Shown here one piece after another: positions 1-10,339 of a DNA stretch of 64,000 nucleotides. Within the stretch, counting starts at the first letter, position 1; each line of letters opens with the position of its first letter. This DNA is from Megamerina dolium (Eukaryota > Arthropoda > Insecta > Diptera > Megamerinidae): positions 34,396,540 to 34,460,539 of the forward strand of contig OY978527.1 in the NCBI GenBank assembly GCA_963854835.1, written 5' to 3'. The notes beneath the pieces were generated by a model. It had not been told where the DNA came from. It saw nothing but the letters and a program-made list of their open reading frames with translations, and made no database searches. The position numbers were made by a program, and so were the translations under genes.

Positions 1-539
1 TCGTCCTTTCATTTAGGGAAATAAATATTTTATATTTTTGACCGAATTGATAGCATTTTACTTAATTAGAGAGCAACATTTGCCGCATTAAAATATATAA
101 TTCGGAAATATGCCTTCATAAATTATTTAACTACTTATGTTCTGGTATCAGCCTCAAATGTGTGTTTAAATAAAAAAAATTTAAATAAAATAAATAAATA
201 AACATTCTTCCAACTACACACAATCATATTTATTTGTTATTTTATTTATAGCTTGAATTTTTTATTCTCATGATGAATTATAATCAAATGATTCATCTAA
301 TTCACATTTAAATGTCCAACTTCAATTTATCCATATCACAAGTTCACGCTTAGGAAGCAAAATCATTCAAACCAATTGTAGTGGTTCATCAAAATCAAAG
401 TTATTAATTGATTTCTCTAATCTTTGGCTCGTGTGTTCACATGTAAACACGCACCCAAACACACATACTTACGTACGTACATCATTAGAAGCGATCACTT
501 CAAAAGAGTTGTTCTTTGTGGAAATCGTCATAAAATTCT
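1..539. other. AT-rich sequence without recognised gene
   Basis: No open frame of convincing length and no element signature is visible. The stretch is AT-rich with simple runs (TAAA-type around 170-200) and an ACGTACGTAC run near 472-481. It borders a promoter-like motif cluster to the right. Confidence 0.5.
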
Positions 540-700
540 GAGGGTAAGACTAAATAAATGACTGACGTCCAAATGACGGCTTGCACGTGCTTATCTTCTC
601 TTTCGAAGTAAAGACGAGTTACCTATGTATGTACGAGTACGAGTATTTCGGTATATAAACATGAATATGTGTCAACAAACATCGAACCATTCATTATCAA
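540..700 (+). promoter_or_regulatory. candidate TATA promoter with CRE, E-box and GATA-like motifs
   Basis: The sequence shows a CRE-like TGACGTC at 563-569, a second TGACG at 574-578, a palindromic E-box CACGTG at 584-589, a GATA-type CTTATC at 590-595 and a TATA box (TATATAA) at 652-658. A start would be expected about 29-31 bases further on, near 681-684. There the bases ATCGAACC resemble an insect initiator only weakly. No coding sequence follows within 900 bases; an exon with an untranslated leader is possible. The spacing is right for an insect core promoter, but each motif is short and AT-rich DNA produces TATA boxes by chance. Confidence 0.25.
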
Positions 701-929
701 TTGGTCATTAGCATGCTAATAAAAAATTTAGATACGAGCATATCATAGTGTTCTATGTGACATAAATAACTGAATAAAATCTAGTAGGAAGTGTGATTGG
801 AATAGAGAACTTATTGAATAAGAATGGATTTATGAATTTTGCTTAAACATAACCTTCTATAGGTACTAAAACTTAATAAATTATACTATCATTTGATTCT
901 GTCACTCGTATAAAGTATAAAAAATAAAA

Positions 930-1815
930 AATAAATATGTGGCACTTAAAACCCCAAAGGGATCATTGGCCGAGCTTCTCTTTAATACCCGGCTGATGCA
1001 TAACAAATTTAATATCGAAAAGATTTTTCTTTCGAATGGTACCCACCTGTCGGCAAGCAATTGGCAATTCTTCCGACAGTAACAACTTGCCTTGAAAAAG
1101 CTTCTAAAAAGAACTCTGTGACAAAGCTCAGAAAAAGTGATTTCACAAGTGTTCTGCCGTTCGGAACCGGCTAAAATAAGTAGGTCCATTCTAATAGCCT
1201 AGACAGACGGTAGCCTAATTCCGGATTACCGGCGCACTTAATCCGAATAAAATAATAACCTGACAGACGGCATTATTGCGGATTAACTAAACGGCTGATT
1301 GCTGTTTTATTAGGTCTGCTCACTTACATTACTATCACTATGAATTTCTGTCATCTGTCACTCTCGATATGAGAAAATCTACAAGAAGTACGTGAACTGA
1401 AAACTATAAGAAACTTGTAAATTGACATTCACCGTTCGTAATTGACAGCTGGATTTATTTGTTCGCCTACACTTTTCATGTTGAAAACTGTTAACAATTG
1501 TTGAAAGTTTTTTGTTAGCGAACAAACTTAATATTTTGTAAAATGGATCGAAAAAAATTCACAATAGACAATTTTCAGAAGTGTTGCCATAGCAAATTGC
1601 CCTAATCCTCTTTTATTTTGAGAATTAACTCATAGAGTTTATGCGGATTAGCTTCAGTTAATGCCCGAGTTAATTCGAATTAACTTGGTAATCCGGAATT
1701 AGGCTGCCGTCTGTCTAGGCTATAATACTGTCCATTTAAGACGCACAACAGTAATGGAAGAGAAGCTCGGCCAATGAGCCCTTTGGGGCTTTAAGTGCCA
1801 CATATTTATTCATAT
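930..1815 (+). repeat. tRNA-SINE family copy, split by a MITE and starting with an inverted tail
   Basis: Positions 989-1194 match the body of the full SINE at 44321-44690, including GGTACCCACCTGTCGGCAAG and GTTCTGCCGTTCGGAACCGG. Positions 1726-1815 supply its 3' tail (AGCCCTTTGGGGCTTTAAGTG). In between sits a 528-bp MITE. The tRNA-like head is missing. In its place, 930-988 is the SINE tail in reverse complement (TGTGGCACTTAAAACCCC), so the copy begins with an inverted piece of its own end. Before the MITE arrived the two tails could have formed a fold-back. The match to other copies is high enough to define the empty site exactly. Confidence 0.85.
1195..1722. mobile_element. PIF/Harbinger-like MITE, 528 bp, TAA target duplication
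   Basis: The element starts TAGCCTAGACAGACGG and ends with the reverse complement of the same sequence. The terminal inverted repeats run about 36 bp with one mismatch (T versus C at position 17). They are flanked by TAA at 1192-1194 and 1723-1725. Removing the element and one TAA restores TTCTAATACTGTCC, the sequence seen in the uninterrupted SINE at 44321-44690. A 3-bp TWA duplication is characteristic of the PIF/Harbinger superfamily. There is no transposase frame, so it is non-autonomous. Internal sequence repeats the terminal theme (CAGACGGCATTATTGCGGAT near 1264 and GAATTAAC boxes near 1675), giving a strongly self-complementary element. The superfamily assignment rests on the duplication length. 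Confidence 0.85.
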
Positions 1816-1864
1816 AAAGTATATGTATCATATATATACTTTTTCTTCACATGTAGCCATTACA

Positions 1865-2400
1865 ACCGAACATGGATTTATCGAGCTTGCTTCGCCAGTG
1901 AGATCTCAAATCAATCGAAATTGTGTCCGCAAACATAAAATCATGGTTCGTAAAACATCATGAACCGAGCGGTATTCTTAAACAAGACTTGAGGATTGGG
2001 GCTTTCAAATGACAAATAGCACAACGCCTTACAGATGAAGTAAAAAAAAAATAGAAAAAAATCAAGACATCTGTTGTCACTGTAAGGTAGATAGCAGTAC
2101 CAAAAAAGAATCCAATTTACTAGCGAAAAAATCTTTAGCGTTTAGGAATATCTTAATAAACAGAATGACAGAATGGCAGGTGATCCAATATCATCCGAGG
2201 AAACCAGTGTGCTGGTACCAAGGATTGAAAGATGTCATCATCCCGCCTCATTGATGATTTGGTGTCACATCCTCACAATTTTGCGAAAAGTATGTTATAA
2301 CAGCTGCAAAAGCTACCAGTGAGACATATTAAGGAATGTAGTCTAGCTCTTCGACCAAACGAAACCATGGATATTTCAAAAAGATTGCGCTCGTACGCGA
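1865..2400 (+). pseudogene. Tc1/mariner superfamily transposase relic (maT-like)
   Basis: Broken frames across this stretch read like an IS630/Tc1/mariner transposase. The clearest piece, near 2118-2180, reads FTSEKIFSV followed after a stop by EYLNKQNDRM, which fits the first catalytic block F(S/T)DEKxF...QNDR of maT-like and related families. The first catalytic Asp is replaced by Ser. Around 2190-2270 the order of residues (PISSEE, then LVPRI, then ASLMIWC) matches the region before the second catalytic Asp. Many stops and frameshifts make it dead. Terminal repeats were not found, so the edges are approximate. A similar relic lies at 11985-12250. Confidence 0.5.
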
Positions 2401-3135
2401 GTCTAACTTTTTAGCTTAATTGAATTTTAATTTATAACTTTTGGTCTACAAAATTCCTTTTAGATATTCCCGTGATTTAAAAAATTTTGATTTCAATACC
2501 TGATTGCCTCAAATTCACAGGAAGTAGATCTACATCCACAATGTATATGATTGCAGCTTTGGAAAATCCAAAGTGAAGTATCTTGAAAACTTCGTCTCTA
2601 AAGATGGAACAGCTTCAATTTTTCAGAAAGTCTAAGACTTTTAGAACTTTCCGCAATCAAAGTCAGTGAATGATGTACATCATTTCGAGACGATATTCAA
2701 TTCAGTCGATTCTTGCAGTTACAATCAAAATTAATCTTTTTTTATCTGCAAAAAGAAAAAAAAAAGTGGGAATACACTTGTTTTCTGGGATAACAATGCA
2801 GAAAAATCTTTGGTAAATATAAGTCCGAATTAGCAAATTGGCAGATCCTTCATGTACAGCACCTATTTCCTTTATGGTAGCCCATCTCACGGTGCCATCT
2901 GGTCTGCGGTACAACAACGGACTAAAAATTGTTGGAAAGAGCTAAAGTAAAAGTAAGAAATTTCCAAAACTTAAAAAGAATAAAGTACAGCGCTTACTAC
3001 AGATAGCTTTTTGCTGCTTATTATGTGGCAAAGCATTTTCCCAATTCATTAGAAGCCAACACTTCTTAAGTTTTAACACTTTTCTTACATTTTTACAATA
3101 TATTGTATAAATTCTATGGCCAAGTTTCCATATTT
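2401..3135. other. unassigned stretch with short open frames
   Basis: No family was recognised. A minus-strand frame at 2702-2917 contains RRPDGTVRWATIKEIG, which is less low-complexity than its surroundings and could be a relic. Another minus frame at 2942-3151 is lysine- and leucine-rich without a motif. Neither has a plausible promoter or neighbour, and both may be chance frames. Confidence 0.35.
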
Positions 3136-3139
3136 CCAT

Positions 3140-3425
3140 ATTTGAACCCACGACCTACAGATCGTAGATGTAGAAAAGATTTTTCTTTCGAACGGTACCC
3201 ACCTGCCGGCAAGAATTGGCAATTTTTCCGGCAGTAACAATTTGCCAAAAATGCTTCTTGCCAAAACTAAGTTAAAGTGATGTCACAAGGGTTTCTGCCG
3301 TTCGGAACCGGCTAATATAAGTAGGTCCCTTCTAATGCTGTCCAAATTTAACACGCGCAACAGTGCTCGGTGGTATCACAATGGGCCTTTCTGGCCTAAG
3401 TGTGTCCTAATTTTTAAGCTATAAC
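3140..3425 (+). repeat. rearranged tRNA-SINE copy with LINE-like tail
   Basis: From about 3172 the sequence follows the SINE body (GATTTTTCTTTCGAACGGTA, then the Cys-like GGCAAG and GTTCGGAACCGGCTAAT blocks). At 3144-3164, however, it carries the reverse complement of the SINE's tRNA-like head (GAACCCACGACCTACAGATC). The head piece is therefore inverted relative to the body. The 3' end differs from other copies: instead of AGCCCTTTGGGGCT it has ACAATGGGCCTTTCTGGCC then TAAGTGTGTC, resembling a non-LTR 3' end. This copy is more diverged than those at 26 and 44 kb. Confidence 0.75.
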
Positions 3426-3749
3426 GCATTGCAAAAGAACAAGAAGAGCACTATCTCAGTGTTCTATGCAAAACTTCGTTGATCTTGCACAAATCTGCAC
3501 AACTCGATGGAGATACTCCCAGCAGTGCTTTTAAGATACTAAATGATTTTCTTCGTAAGCCAATTGTGATAACTCATACCTAGTGAAGATTTTGAAAATA
3601 TATTGAAATGTCGATTGATTTCTTTGGAGCATGTAGCAGTTGCGCCCAAATCGAATACATTATGAAATAAAAGGAATCGAGAAGTTTAAATCGTTCGTCT
3701 TAAAGCAGCCTGTCATTTCAATTAGAAAAATACCTCGCCGAAAGACAAT

Positions 3750-4540
3750 ACTACTGTCTTTCAAGCGGAAATATAAGCAATTCACAGGTGTGCCCACTTC
3801 AACATCATGCGTCAATACCGGAATAGAAGGATTTCAATCCTGACAGACAGTCAGGCTGCTATCAATGCACTGAACTCTAACCATGCGAAATCAAAACTCT
3901 TGTGGGAATGCCTTGACAAGCTGAATAAACCTGATGAAAATAACCAATTATAGATCCTTTGGGTTCCAGGACATATTGGAGTTGGAGGCAACGAGCTGGC
4001 AGATAGGCTTGCCAGGAAAGGAGCAGCCTTTCGTACGTCCAGAACTCTTCTGTGGTCTGACCAAAGGAGCTTTGTCCATGTACATTAAAAGCAGCGAAGA
4101 ATCAGAAAGACAATCATACTGGGAAAACCTACCAGGGTTGTCCCAATCCAAGACACTTTTCGGTACCTATAACCTAAAACGACTTGAAGAATGTATCAGT
4201 TTAAACAAGAATAATATAAGAATCATCACGAGAGTATTGACAGGACACTGCAAGCTGAATTATCACCTAACGAAACAGGGAATTTTCTCAGATGAAACTT
4301 GCCGACATTGCAGGGAGGAGAATGAAATTACAAAACATGTGTTGGGTACGTACCCAGCACTTATGCACACAAGAAAGAAAAACTTCGGGGAATTTATAAT
4401 GACGGAAAATCTGCTGAAGTCCATTAGGGTAGGATCTATACTAAACTTTCTTTTGGATGCTGGACTTAGAGAAATACTTTAGTCCATGATGGGGTGCACA
4501 ATAGACCTAGGGTCGCAGTGCAATACAACCCTCTAATAAT
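3750..4540 (+). pseudogene. non-LTR retrotransposon 3' end: RNase H domain and CCHC-like tail
   Basis: One frame from about 3759 reads an RNase H domain in order: VFQAEI (catalytic Glu), ILTDSQAAINAL (catalytic Asp), then ILWVPGHIGVGGNELADRLA (His and final Asp). It is interrupted by TAA at 3774-3776 and TAG at 3951-3953. After a frameshift near 4020 the element's C-terminal region continues to a stop at 4480-4482. It includes LTGHCKLNYHLTK and CRHCREENEITKH, the Cys/His tail of I/LOA/R1-like elements, whose last cysteines have decayed (TYPAL for the usual CPAL). The 3' untranslated end runs to about 4540 and finishes with AATAATAATAG. Reverse transcriptase and endonuclease parts are absent, as expected for 5' truncation. 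Confidence 0.85.
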
Positions 4541-6690
4541 AATAGATTGGCATCGAAAACTTGTCGATATTAAAATCTCTAGTGGGGGTATAGTGCTAGC
4601 AGAAGACACTTCATTTATAAATTATTGTAAAAACGAGATTTTTAAAGTTTTATAAATTTATATTTGTCAAAGAGTGAAAAAATAAAAATTTATTTTATTA
4701 TATATATAAAATTCAGACAGATAATACCCGTATCTTTTAACTACGCATACTATAAAAACATACTAACAAGAATTCCAATTTCAACAATTTTAATGTATTT
4801 TCTTCATAATTATAAAGTACTACAACATATTCTTAAACAAATGACAGGATATGTATATTGAAACATTTCCTGTGCGAAGATTAAATTAACACCCATAAAA
4901 TGTATGATTAAGCAAAATATAAAATGAGAAAATTTTTATAGAACATATAGAAAAAAAAAACTCAAACCAAATAAGGAGCCAGAAAATTTACACACATTTC
5001 TGTTTCAAAAGAAAATCACAAAAAAAAAACAACTGAATTCTAGCATAAAATTACTTTTTTTACGATTACAGTTGAAATGATGGAAATTTAATGCCATCGA
5101 TGGAAGAGAGCAGAGAGAGGTGGAAACCACAAGGAAAATTTCTTGACACCTTTTATAATTCTGCATTGGAAATGGAATATGGAAAAGTTATTGAGCAATG
5201 GCACATGTACATATTCACTACGTAATAATAAAGATATTTGTGGGCGCTTACATCTTTATAAAGATATAACATAGGCAAGAGGAAATACCAATGTAGGCGG
5301 TTAGCACAAAGTGTGAAATTTCTCAAATTATCCAAATCTATAGTGAAAAAAAAAACAATTAATACTCGCAATTTTTCCTTTCTTCTTCTACTGATCATGC
5401 GTCTTCCTTTACTAACGCGTTAATCCGCTTAAATTTTCACTTTAACCTGATACTATTCGTATACGTCGTGCTGTATGTTCGAGTGATATTTCCCATTATC
5501 CAATTATTTTCGGAAAATAACCATAAAATTACTTTCTAAATCAATTATGTACATACAGTAATACCTAAATGGTCTACACCGCCGATCGAATGTACGCTGT
5601 CAGTCAAATCTGCTATTGTACTCATATAGTGCCACGTCACGTGTCCTGAAATTACGTATGAATTGGTATTTTGAATCGCTTGAAATAGTATTAATATTCA
5701 ATAGATTATATGTTACTTTTTTATTTTTTCAAGCGTGGAAATTCACATCTTCCGTTTTAGGTGATAAGCACGCAAGTCAGAATCATCATTCTAGCCCATG
5801 TCATTCAATCCATTTGGTCGCACTATAAATGCCGCAATTATAAAACAATCATGCTGAAAATTAGTACAACAGATAATTTTTTTGAACTAACTATCAATTA
5901 TAAAGCTGAAACTCTGAATATGATATCATATTTACTAATGAGAAGGCTTGAAGGTGGATATTGTCACGTGTACCTCTCCTACATAGATATGTTCGAAATG
6001 GTTTTAAGAGAATTAGAAAAACATTAGGTCTCAGTGCATCTGTAATTATTATGAAGACGAATGTTGTGTTTTGTGTAGTAGATACTGTCTGTATTTAATG
6101 AGATATCCAGAAATTTACAGCATACGGCCAAAATTACGTCATATGCATATGTTGTCATTCAGCAGCGACCATCTTCTATACTTCTCAGTAAATTTCTTTA
6201 CGAAAAGATTGATGTGGGGTAAGCCCGACTACCCAAGGCATAGCGCGACATACTAGAAAGGTAGGAACTTCCGGCCTCGATGAAGAACGACTTGAAGGAT
6301 TGACATGTTTGACAAGTTTTCGTGTGGTGCGGTCGATAGATATGTTATCTCCTGGTATGACCTGAATTTCTCATAGAAATAATGTCATAATTTTATTTTT
6401 TATTCATTTAGTTTTTCATCACATTTCCTGAAGAGCCGTGATGTCGGCCATATAACCAACTGGATAGAGGCAACTGCGCTATAAAGAAATCGGATATTTC
6501 AGGTGCATATTCGTATAGCGTTGTCGAGAACAAAGAATTCAATATTCTGCGGAAAATAACGTGCCTCGATTTGTTTTAATGTGATTTGGCTGAAATGAAA
6601 GTGGTCTCGATAAATAATTTTCAGAATATCTTAATAGAGTCCAATGGTATGATATAAAAATAAAAATAATGTTAACAAAAAGAAATAAAA
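4541..6690. other. unassigned AT-rich stretch
   Basis: Only short, compositionally biased open frames are present; no motif was recognised. Palindromic CACGTG motifs occur near 5639 and 5966. The part from about 6210 to 6480 is richer in G and C than its surroundings (for example GGTAAGCCCGACTACCC) and may be an unrecognised repeat, but it encodes nothing I can name. Confidence 0.4.
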
Positions 6691-6694
6691 GTGA

Positions 6695-6860
6695 ATAGTT
6701 AGATTGAGACTGTCGTCCGCTTGCGCGAACTCACTTAGGCCAGGTGCGACCCATTGTAATGCCGCAGGTGGACTACCCTATTTAGTTTAGAAACCAACCC
6801 GAGCTTCCGGCAAAGCGTAGAATATTCCCCAGCTGACAGATGAGTTAAGGAGTTCAAATT
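6695..6860 (-). repeat. non-LTR retrotransposon 3' end relic
   Basis: Read on the minus strand, the stretch runs CTGGGGAATATTCTACGC and onward to GGCATTACAATGGGTCGCAC and CTGGCCTAAGTGAGTTCGCG. The CAATG, GC-rich hairpin and TAAGTG order matches the tail of the rearranged copy at 3375-3405 and resembles the SINE tail. It is probably the 3' untranslated end of a LINE in the LOA/R1/Jockey range. No coding sequence is attached, so the call rests on the tail pattern alone. Confidence 0.45.
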
Positions 6861-7141
6861 TTTATTTTCGTTTTGGGAAGATAGTGCCACAAGCTATATA
6901 TTCACGAAAAATTGCCCAATTTTACTATCTTCCTAATTTCTAAAAGCACTTACAACTCTAATTTGGCGTTTTCTCTAATTCTCCATATTCAGTCTGGAAA
7001 TTTATCATCTAAGCATTCGAATTTTTTTGTTTGTTTCGATAATTATCTGAAATATATATATCCACTTTTTCTGTAATCTGTAGAAACAAAGTATTGGTCC
7101 CCAACCCTCGTACATAGGGTTTTTTGGTAGAGCTATAGGTA

Positions 7142-7947
7142 CGAAGGAGGTCCCAGAACTACTCGTCCTGACATATAGATGGCAGTAGTTTGAAAAAAAT
7201 TACTTTGGTGAAAAGTGGCAACCTTATAAAACATGTGTTTTAAGTTTCAAGGCGCCACGTTGTTTAGTTTTCTTTTTTTTGGAGCCATCGAATCTTAACG
7301 ACCTTAGTGAATTTGTAAACATGGTAAAAATTGGTCACCGTTATGTAATTCAATACTTTCATTTGAAAGATCTCAGCCCAACGAATATTAAAGCTGAACT
7401 AGATTCTACTCTGGGGGCGTCTGCTCCTTCGTTTACGACCATAAAATATCGGGTGGCAGAGGTTAAACGAGGTCGTACGAGCTGGCAAGACGAACACCGT
7501 AATGCTAGACCAATTGAGGTGGCCACACCAGAAAGGGTTACGAAAATTCACAAAATGGTATTGGAAGGTCGCCGGCTGAAGGTGCGTGAGCTAAGTGAAA
7601 TTACACGCGGCATTTCAAAAAGTGCTATACATCGTATATTGACCGAAAATTTGGAGATGAAAAAGCTGTGTACAAGATGGGTGCCGCGTTTGCTTACAAT
7701 AGAACAAAAACAACGTTGTGCAGATGTTTCTATAGAGTGTTTGGCGATGTTTCACAGTAATAAAGCCGAGTTTTTGCGTCGATTCGTAACCATGGATAAG
7801 ACATGGGTCCACCACTTTACACCGGAGACAAAGGAGCAGTCAAAACAGTGGACCGAAAGGGGAGAATCGTGTCCAAAGAAGGCGAAGACAGTTCCATCTG
7901 CAGGCAAGATTATGTCGTCTGTTGTTTGGGATGCACGTGGGATATAG
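7142..7947 (+). pseudogene. mariner transposase, mellifera-type, 3'-truncated
   Basis: An uninterrupted frame reads the N-terminal half of a mariner transposase. The first ATG is at 7321 (MVKIGHRYVIQYF); the frame is open upstream to 7279 but without ATG. The helix-turn-helix region spans roughly residues 5-110 and includes ISKSAIHRILTENL, followed by the linker RWVPRLLT and the first catalytic block VTMDKTWVHHFTPETK, with its Asp intact. The frame ends in TAG right after VVWDARGI, before the second and third catalytic Asp, so the catalytic core is incomplete (a full protein would be about 340-350 residues). A likely 5' terminal repeat starts at 7142 (ACGAAGGAGGTCCCAGAACT) after TA. No 3' repeat was found; the element is broken at about 7950. 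Confidence 0.85.
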
Positions 7948-7949
7948 CA

Positions 7950-8980
7950 GACACAACTAAGATTCGACTAAGGTGATTACGAAACGCCGCTTGCGAATCA
8001 ATTGCGTTCGTTGGACGAACTATCATTTTTACGAAACACCCAACCAACTACCTTTTTTAAATGAAGAAGTAGAATTTTTCCCTCCTCTGTGCGATAATCT
8101 ATGTTAACCTGCGGATCTCAAAATATGCTAGTGCTAACAAACGTTCTGATGATGATGCTTTGCTGATTAGAATACAAAATATAATTGTCACGATGGATTT
8201 GCTTGTCAATTGAAGACAAAGAATAAACTTATTTATAACTACAATAAAACAATAGCACTTATAATAAATTATATATTATATATACAACTCGATTACATAA
8301 CAAACGCCTCCAGACTATATGTAATTGAAATTGAGTTGTTATTCTATAGTAAATTAAATAAGAAATCCAAACAATTCCTTACAATGCTCAATAGAATTTG
8401 CAGCATTCCTGGAATCGAGTGAAAATAATGACATCCAAATGAGAAGCTAAAATAGATGTCACTTGATTGCAGGGCGAAAAGAAATATACTGCAGTTGAAA
8501 ATGAAATTCAAAAACAAATATAATAAAATGGTCCTCAATACAAATGAATCAGTATTTTTGTTATTGCTATGGATTCTTATAAAATTTTTGGACCACCTTG
8601 AATGTAATGAAATACAAATAAATGCATAAACAATAATATATCTACATTTCTAGCACATAAGGAAGTGATGCTGCGTGCTTTTAGTGTAACCAATAGCAAA
8701 AAAAAAAAAAACTCAAAGAAAACAAAAGCAAAAAAATGTCACCACTCGCAGATCCTTTATTTATTTTATACGACATGTCCTTGCAAATCGTTATTGTTTG
8801 CACCTCATTGTTCTTTTTTGTTTAGACTGTATATCATATGTCATACATACATATATTTTGGTTACAATGCGGTCAGAATATTATTGCCTATTCACAAACT
8901 GTACCTACGCACATTTAGACCTCACATATTTTACCAAGTCATAAAGTAACTACGAAATACTTATAATGTTATTGAAATAT
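7950..8980. other. unassigned AT-rich stretch
   Basis: No element or gene was recognised. A GC-richer piece at 7965-8030 immediately follows the truncated mariner and does not continue its reading frame. Short A-rich frames such as 8665-8949 are low complexity (lysine runs encoded by A tracts near 8699-8712). Confidence 0.4.
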
Positions 8981-8984
8981 ATGT

Positions 8985-9232
8985 TTGTGTGCATAGATAT
9001 GAGGTGAGTTTTTGGCGAAAAGGTCACGAAGAACGAATGGAAATAGTCTTTCAAAATGGTCTTTACTGATCTTTCTGATTTTCCAACACTATCAGAAAGG
9101 TTTCTAACTGTCGAGCGAAGATTTTCGAGAACCAACTCTTTGATTTGATTGACGTATTGTTCATTAGTTGATGTGATAGGTTGTCCGGGACCTCTTGAAA
9201 TGAATTCTTCTACTTTCTTCTTCATAATAACA
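8985..9232 (-). pseudogene. mariner transposase N-terminal fragment
   Basis: The minus strand encodes PGQPITSTNEQYVNQIKELV followed by SVGKSERSVKTILKD. This is the linker and second helix-turn-helix of a mariner transposase DNA-binding domain (compare the GRPSTS...EENVDKIKEMV arrangement in the intact protein at 51315-52388). It then degenerates toward 8985 in a piece resembling the following linker (FSPKT). Catalytic residues are absent. Its upstream side runs directly into the 3' end of an inverted LINE relic at about 9233, so the two form a chimeric open frame of 122 codons that is not a real protein. Confidence 0.75.
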
Positions 9233-9830
9233 TCATGCTCAGTGTGGATATCCTCCTGCTTGCCAATGCAGGACACTGGCACACTATGTGCGCCGCTGTC
9301 TCTGCCTCTTCCATGCATAATGTGCAGAGGTCAGCATCCTGCTCAGCTTAGAGTTAACCGTCCTAGACTCAGAGCCCTCCCCGACTCACTGCACTTTGAT
9401 AGCCTTTCAACGAAGCCTTTGCCTGTCTACAAGTGCATAAGTTCGCCCTTCACCATCCCGTTCCTGAGAGCAACTACTGGTTCCGGTTCGTAAAACTCAG
9501 CTTCAGATCGTTGTCTAGCCAAGGCGCTTGCAGCTTCATTTTGTGCTATACCAATGTGTTCCTTCACCCACATAAGAGTAATCGCATTACTACGAGCACA
9601 CCCATTAAGTTTGTAAACATATTCGAGCGCCAGCTAAGAAGATACCGTAGGTTGTTGCAGTCGCCTGACCATCGCCTGGTTATCGAGTGCTAGCAAGATT
9701 TTCATACCTTGCACCTTTCCATCCAGTAGATGGTCTAGCGCATGCCTCAAACCAAGAATTTCTGCTTGATAGATCGATACGTATCTTCCTAGATTCAGAG
9801 TGCATGACGAAACAATACTACCAACATATA
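9233..9830 (-). pseudogene. non-LTR retrotransposon RNase H and Cys/His tail relic
   Basis: On the minus strand a frame from about 9825 reads YVSIYQAEILGLRHALDHLL (RNase H Glu region) and KILLALDNQAMVRRL (Asp region, Ser replaced by Asn), then after a stop MWVKEHIGIAQNEAASALAR (the His motif; the usual final Asp of NExAD is Ala). Further on it carries LCTLCMEEAETAAHIVCQCP, an intact CxxC...H...C tail typical of I/LOA/R1-type elements. Stops and frameshifts separate the blocks. It is a different lineage from the relic at 3750-4540, judging by the sequences around the motifs. The end at 9233 abuts a mariner fragment. Confidence 0.8.
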
Positions 9831-9944
9831 AAATATAAAAATATGCCTCTATCGAAATACTAATACCATTTTAATTCAAATTTCCCGGTATTCTTTTGTC
9901 AAGTTTCTTTTCCAGGAATATTACACACGTCAGATTTTGGACTT

Positions 9945-10090
9945 ACTTACATTAGTCGGTTCGGAATGGCGGACCCCTTGTGATATCACTCTTCTGAGCT
10001 TTGGTACAGATGTCTTTTAAAAGCTTTCCATGGCAAATTGTTACTGCTGGAAGAATTGACAATTACTTACAGACCGATGGGCACCGATGA
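9945..10090 (-). repeat. diverged tRNA-SINE body fragment
   Basis: On the minus strand the order AATTCTTCCAGCAGTAACAA, TTTGCCATGG, AAAGCTCAGAAGAGTGAT, ATCACAAG, CCGAACCGACTAATGTAAGT matches the SINE body at 44450-44580. Head and tail are missing. It lies just before another SINE-like piece in the opposite orientation at 10195. Confidence 0.75.
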
Positions 10091-10194
10091 TCGTCGATGA
10101 TCATCAGCAGTGGATCGATCTACAGATCACAAGGGCAGTACAGTAACTTCTTAACTATGACATCAACAAAATTTAATGATGAGCATATTAAATT

Positions 10195-10335
10195 AGATTA
10201 GTGGGTGCAGTAGCTCAGTGGGTAATGCGTTGGATTTCTAACCCGTAGGTCATGGTCGTAGTCAAACCTCGACTAAAGCACAAATTTAATATCGAAAAGA
10301 TGTCAGTTGACAATTGTTCCGGCAGTAACAATTTT
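10195..10335 (+). repeat. SINE fragment with tRNA-like head
   Basis: The piece GTGGGTGCAGTAGCTCAGTG carries a good pol III box A (TAGCTCAGTGGGTAATG). A degenerate box B follows about 45 bases later (GTCGTAGTCAAACC). After it come ACAAATTTAATATCGAAAAG and GTTCCGGCAGTAACAA, as in the SINE body. It is not a functional tRNA: the acceptor ends do not pair and no anticodon stem forms. Several internal deletions separate it from the family consensus. Confidence 0.7.
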
Positions 10336-10339
10336 ATTT

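Noticed and set aside
7279..7320. Transposase start at 7279
   Set aside because: The codon there is TTG; the first ATG in frame is at 7321 and fits the usual mariner N-terminus.
8950..9318. A single 122-residue minus-strand gene
   Set aside because: Its two halves are a LINE tail in the wrong frame and a mariner fragment; the fusion is accidental.
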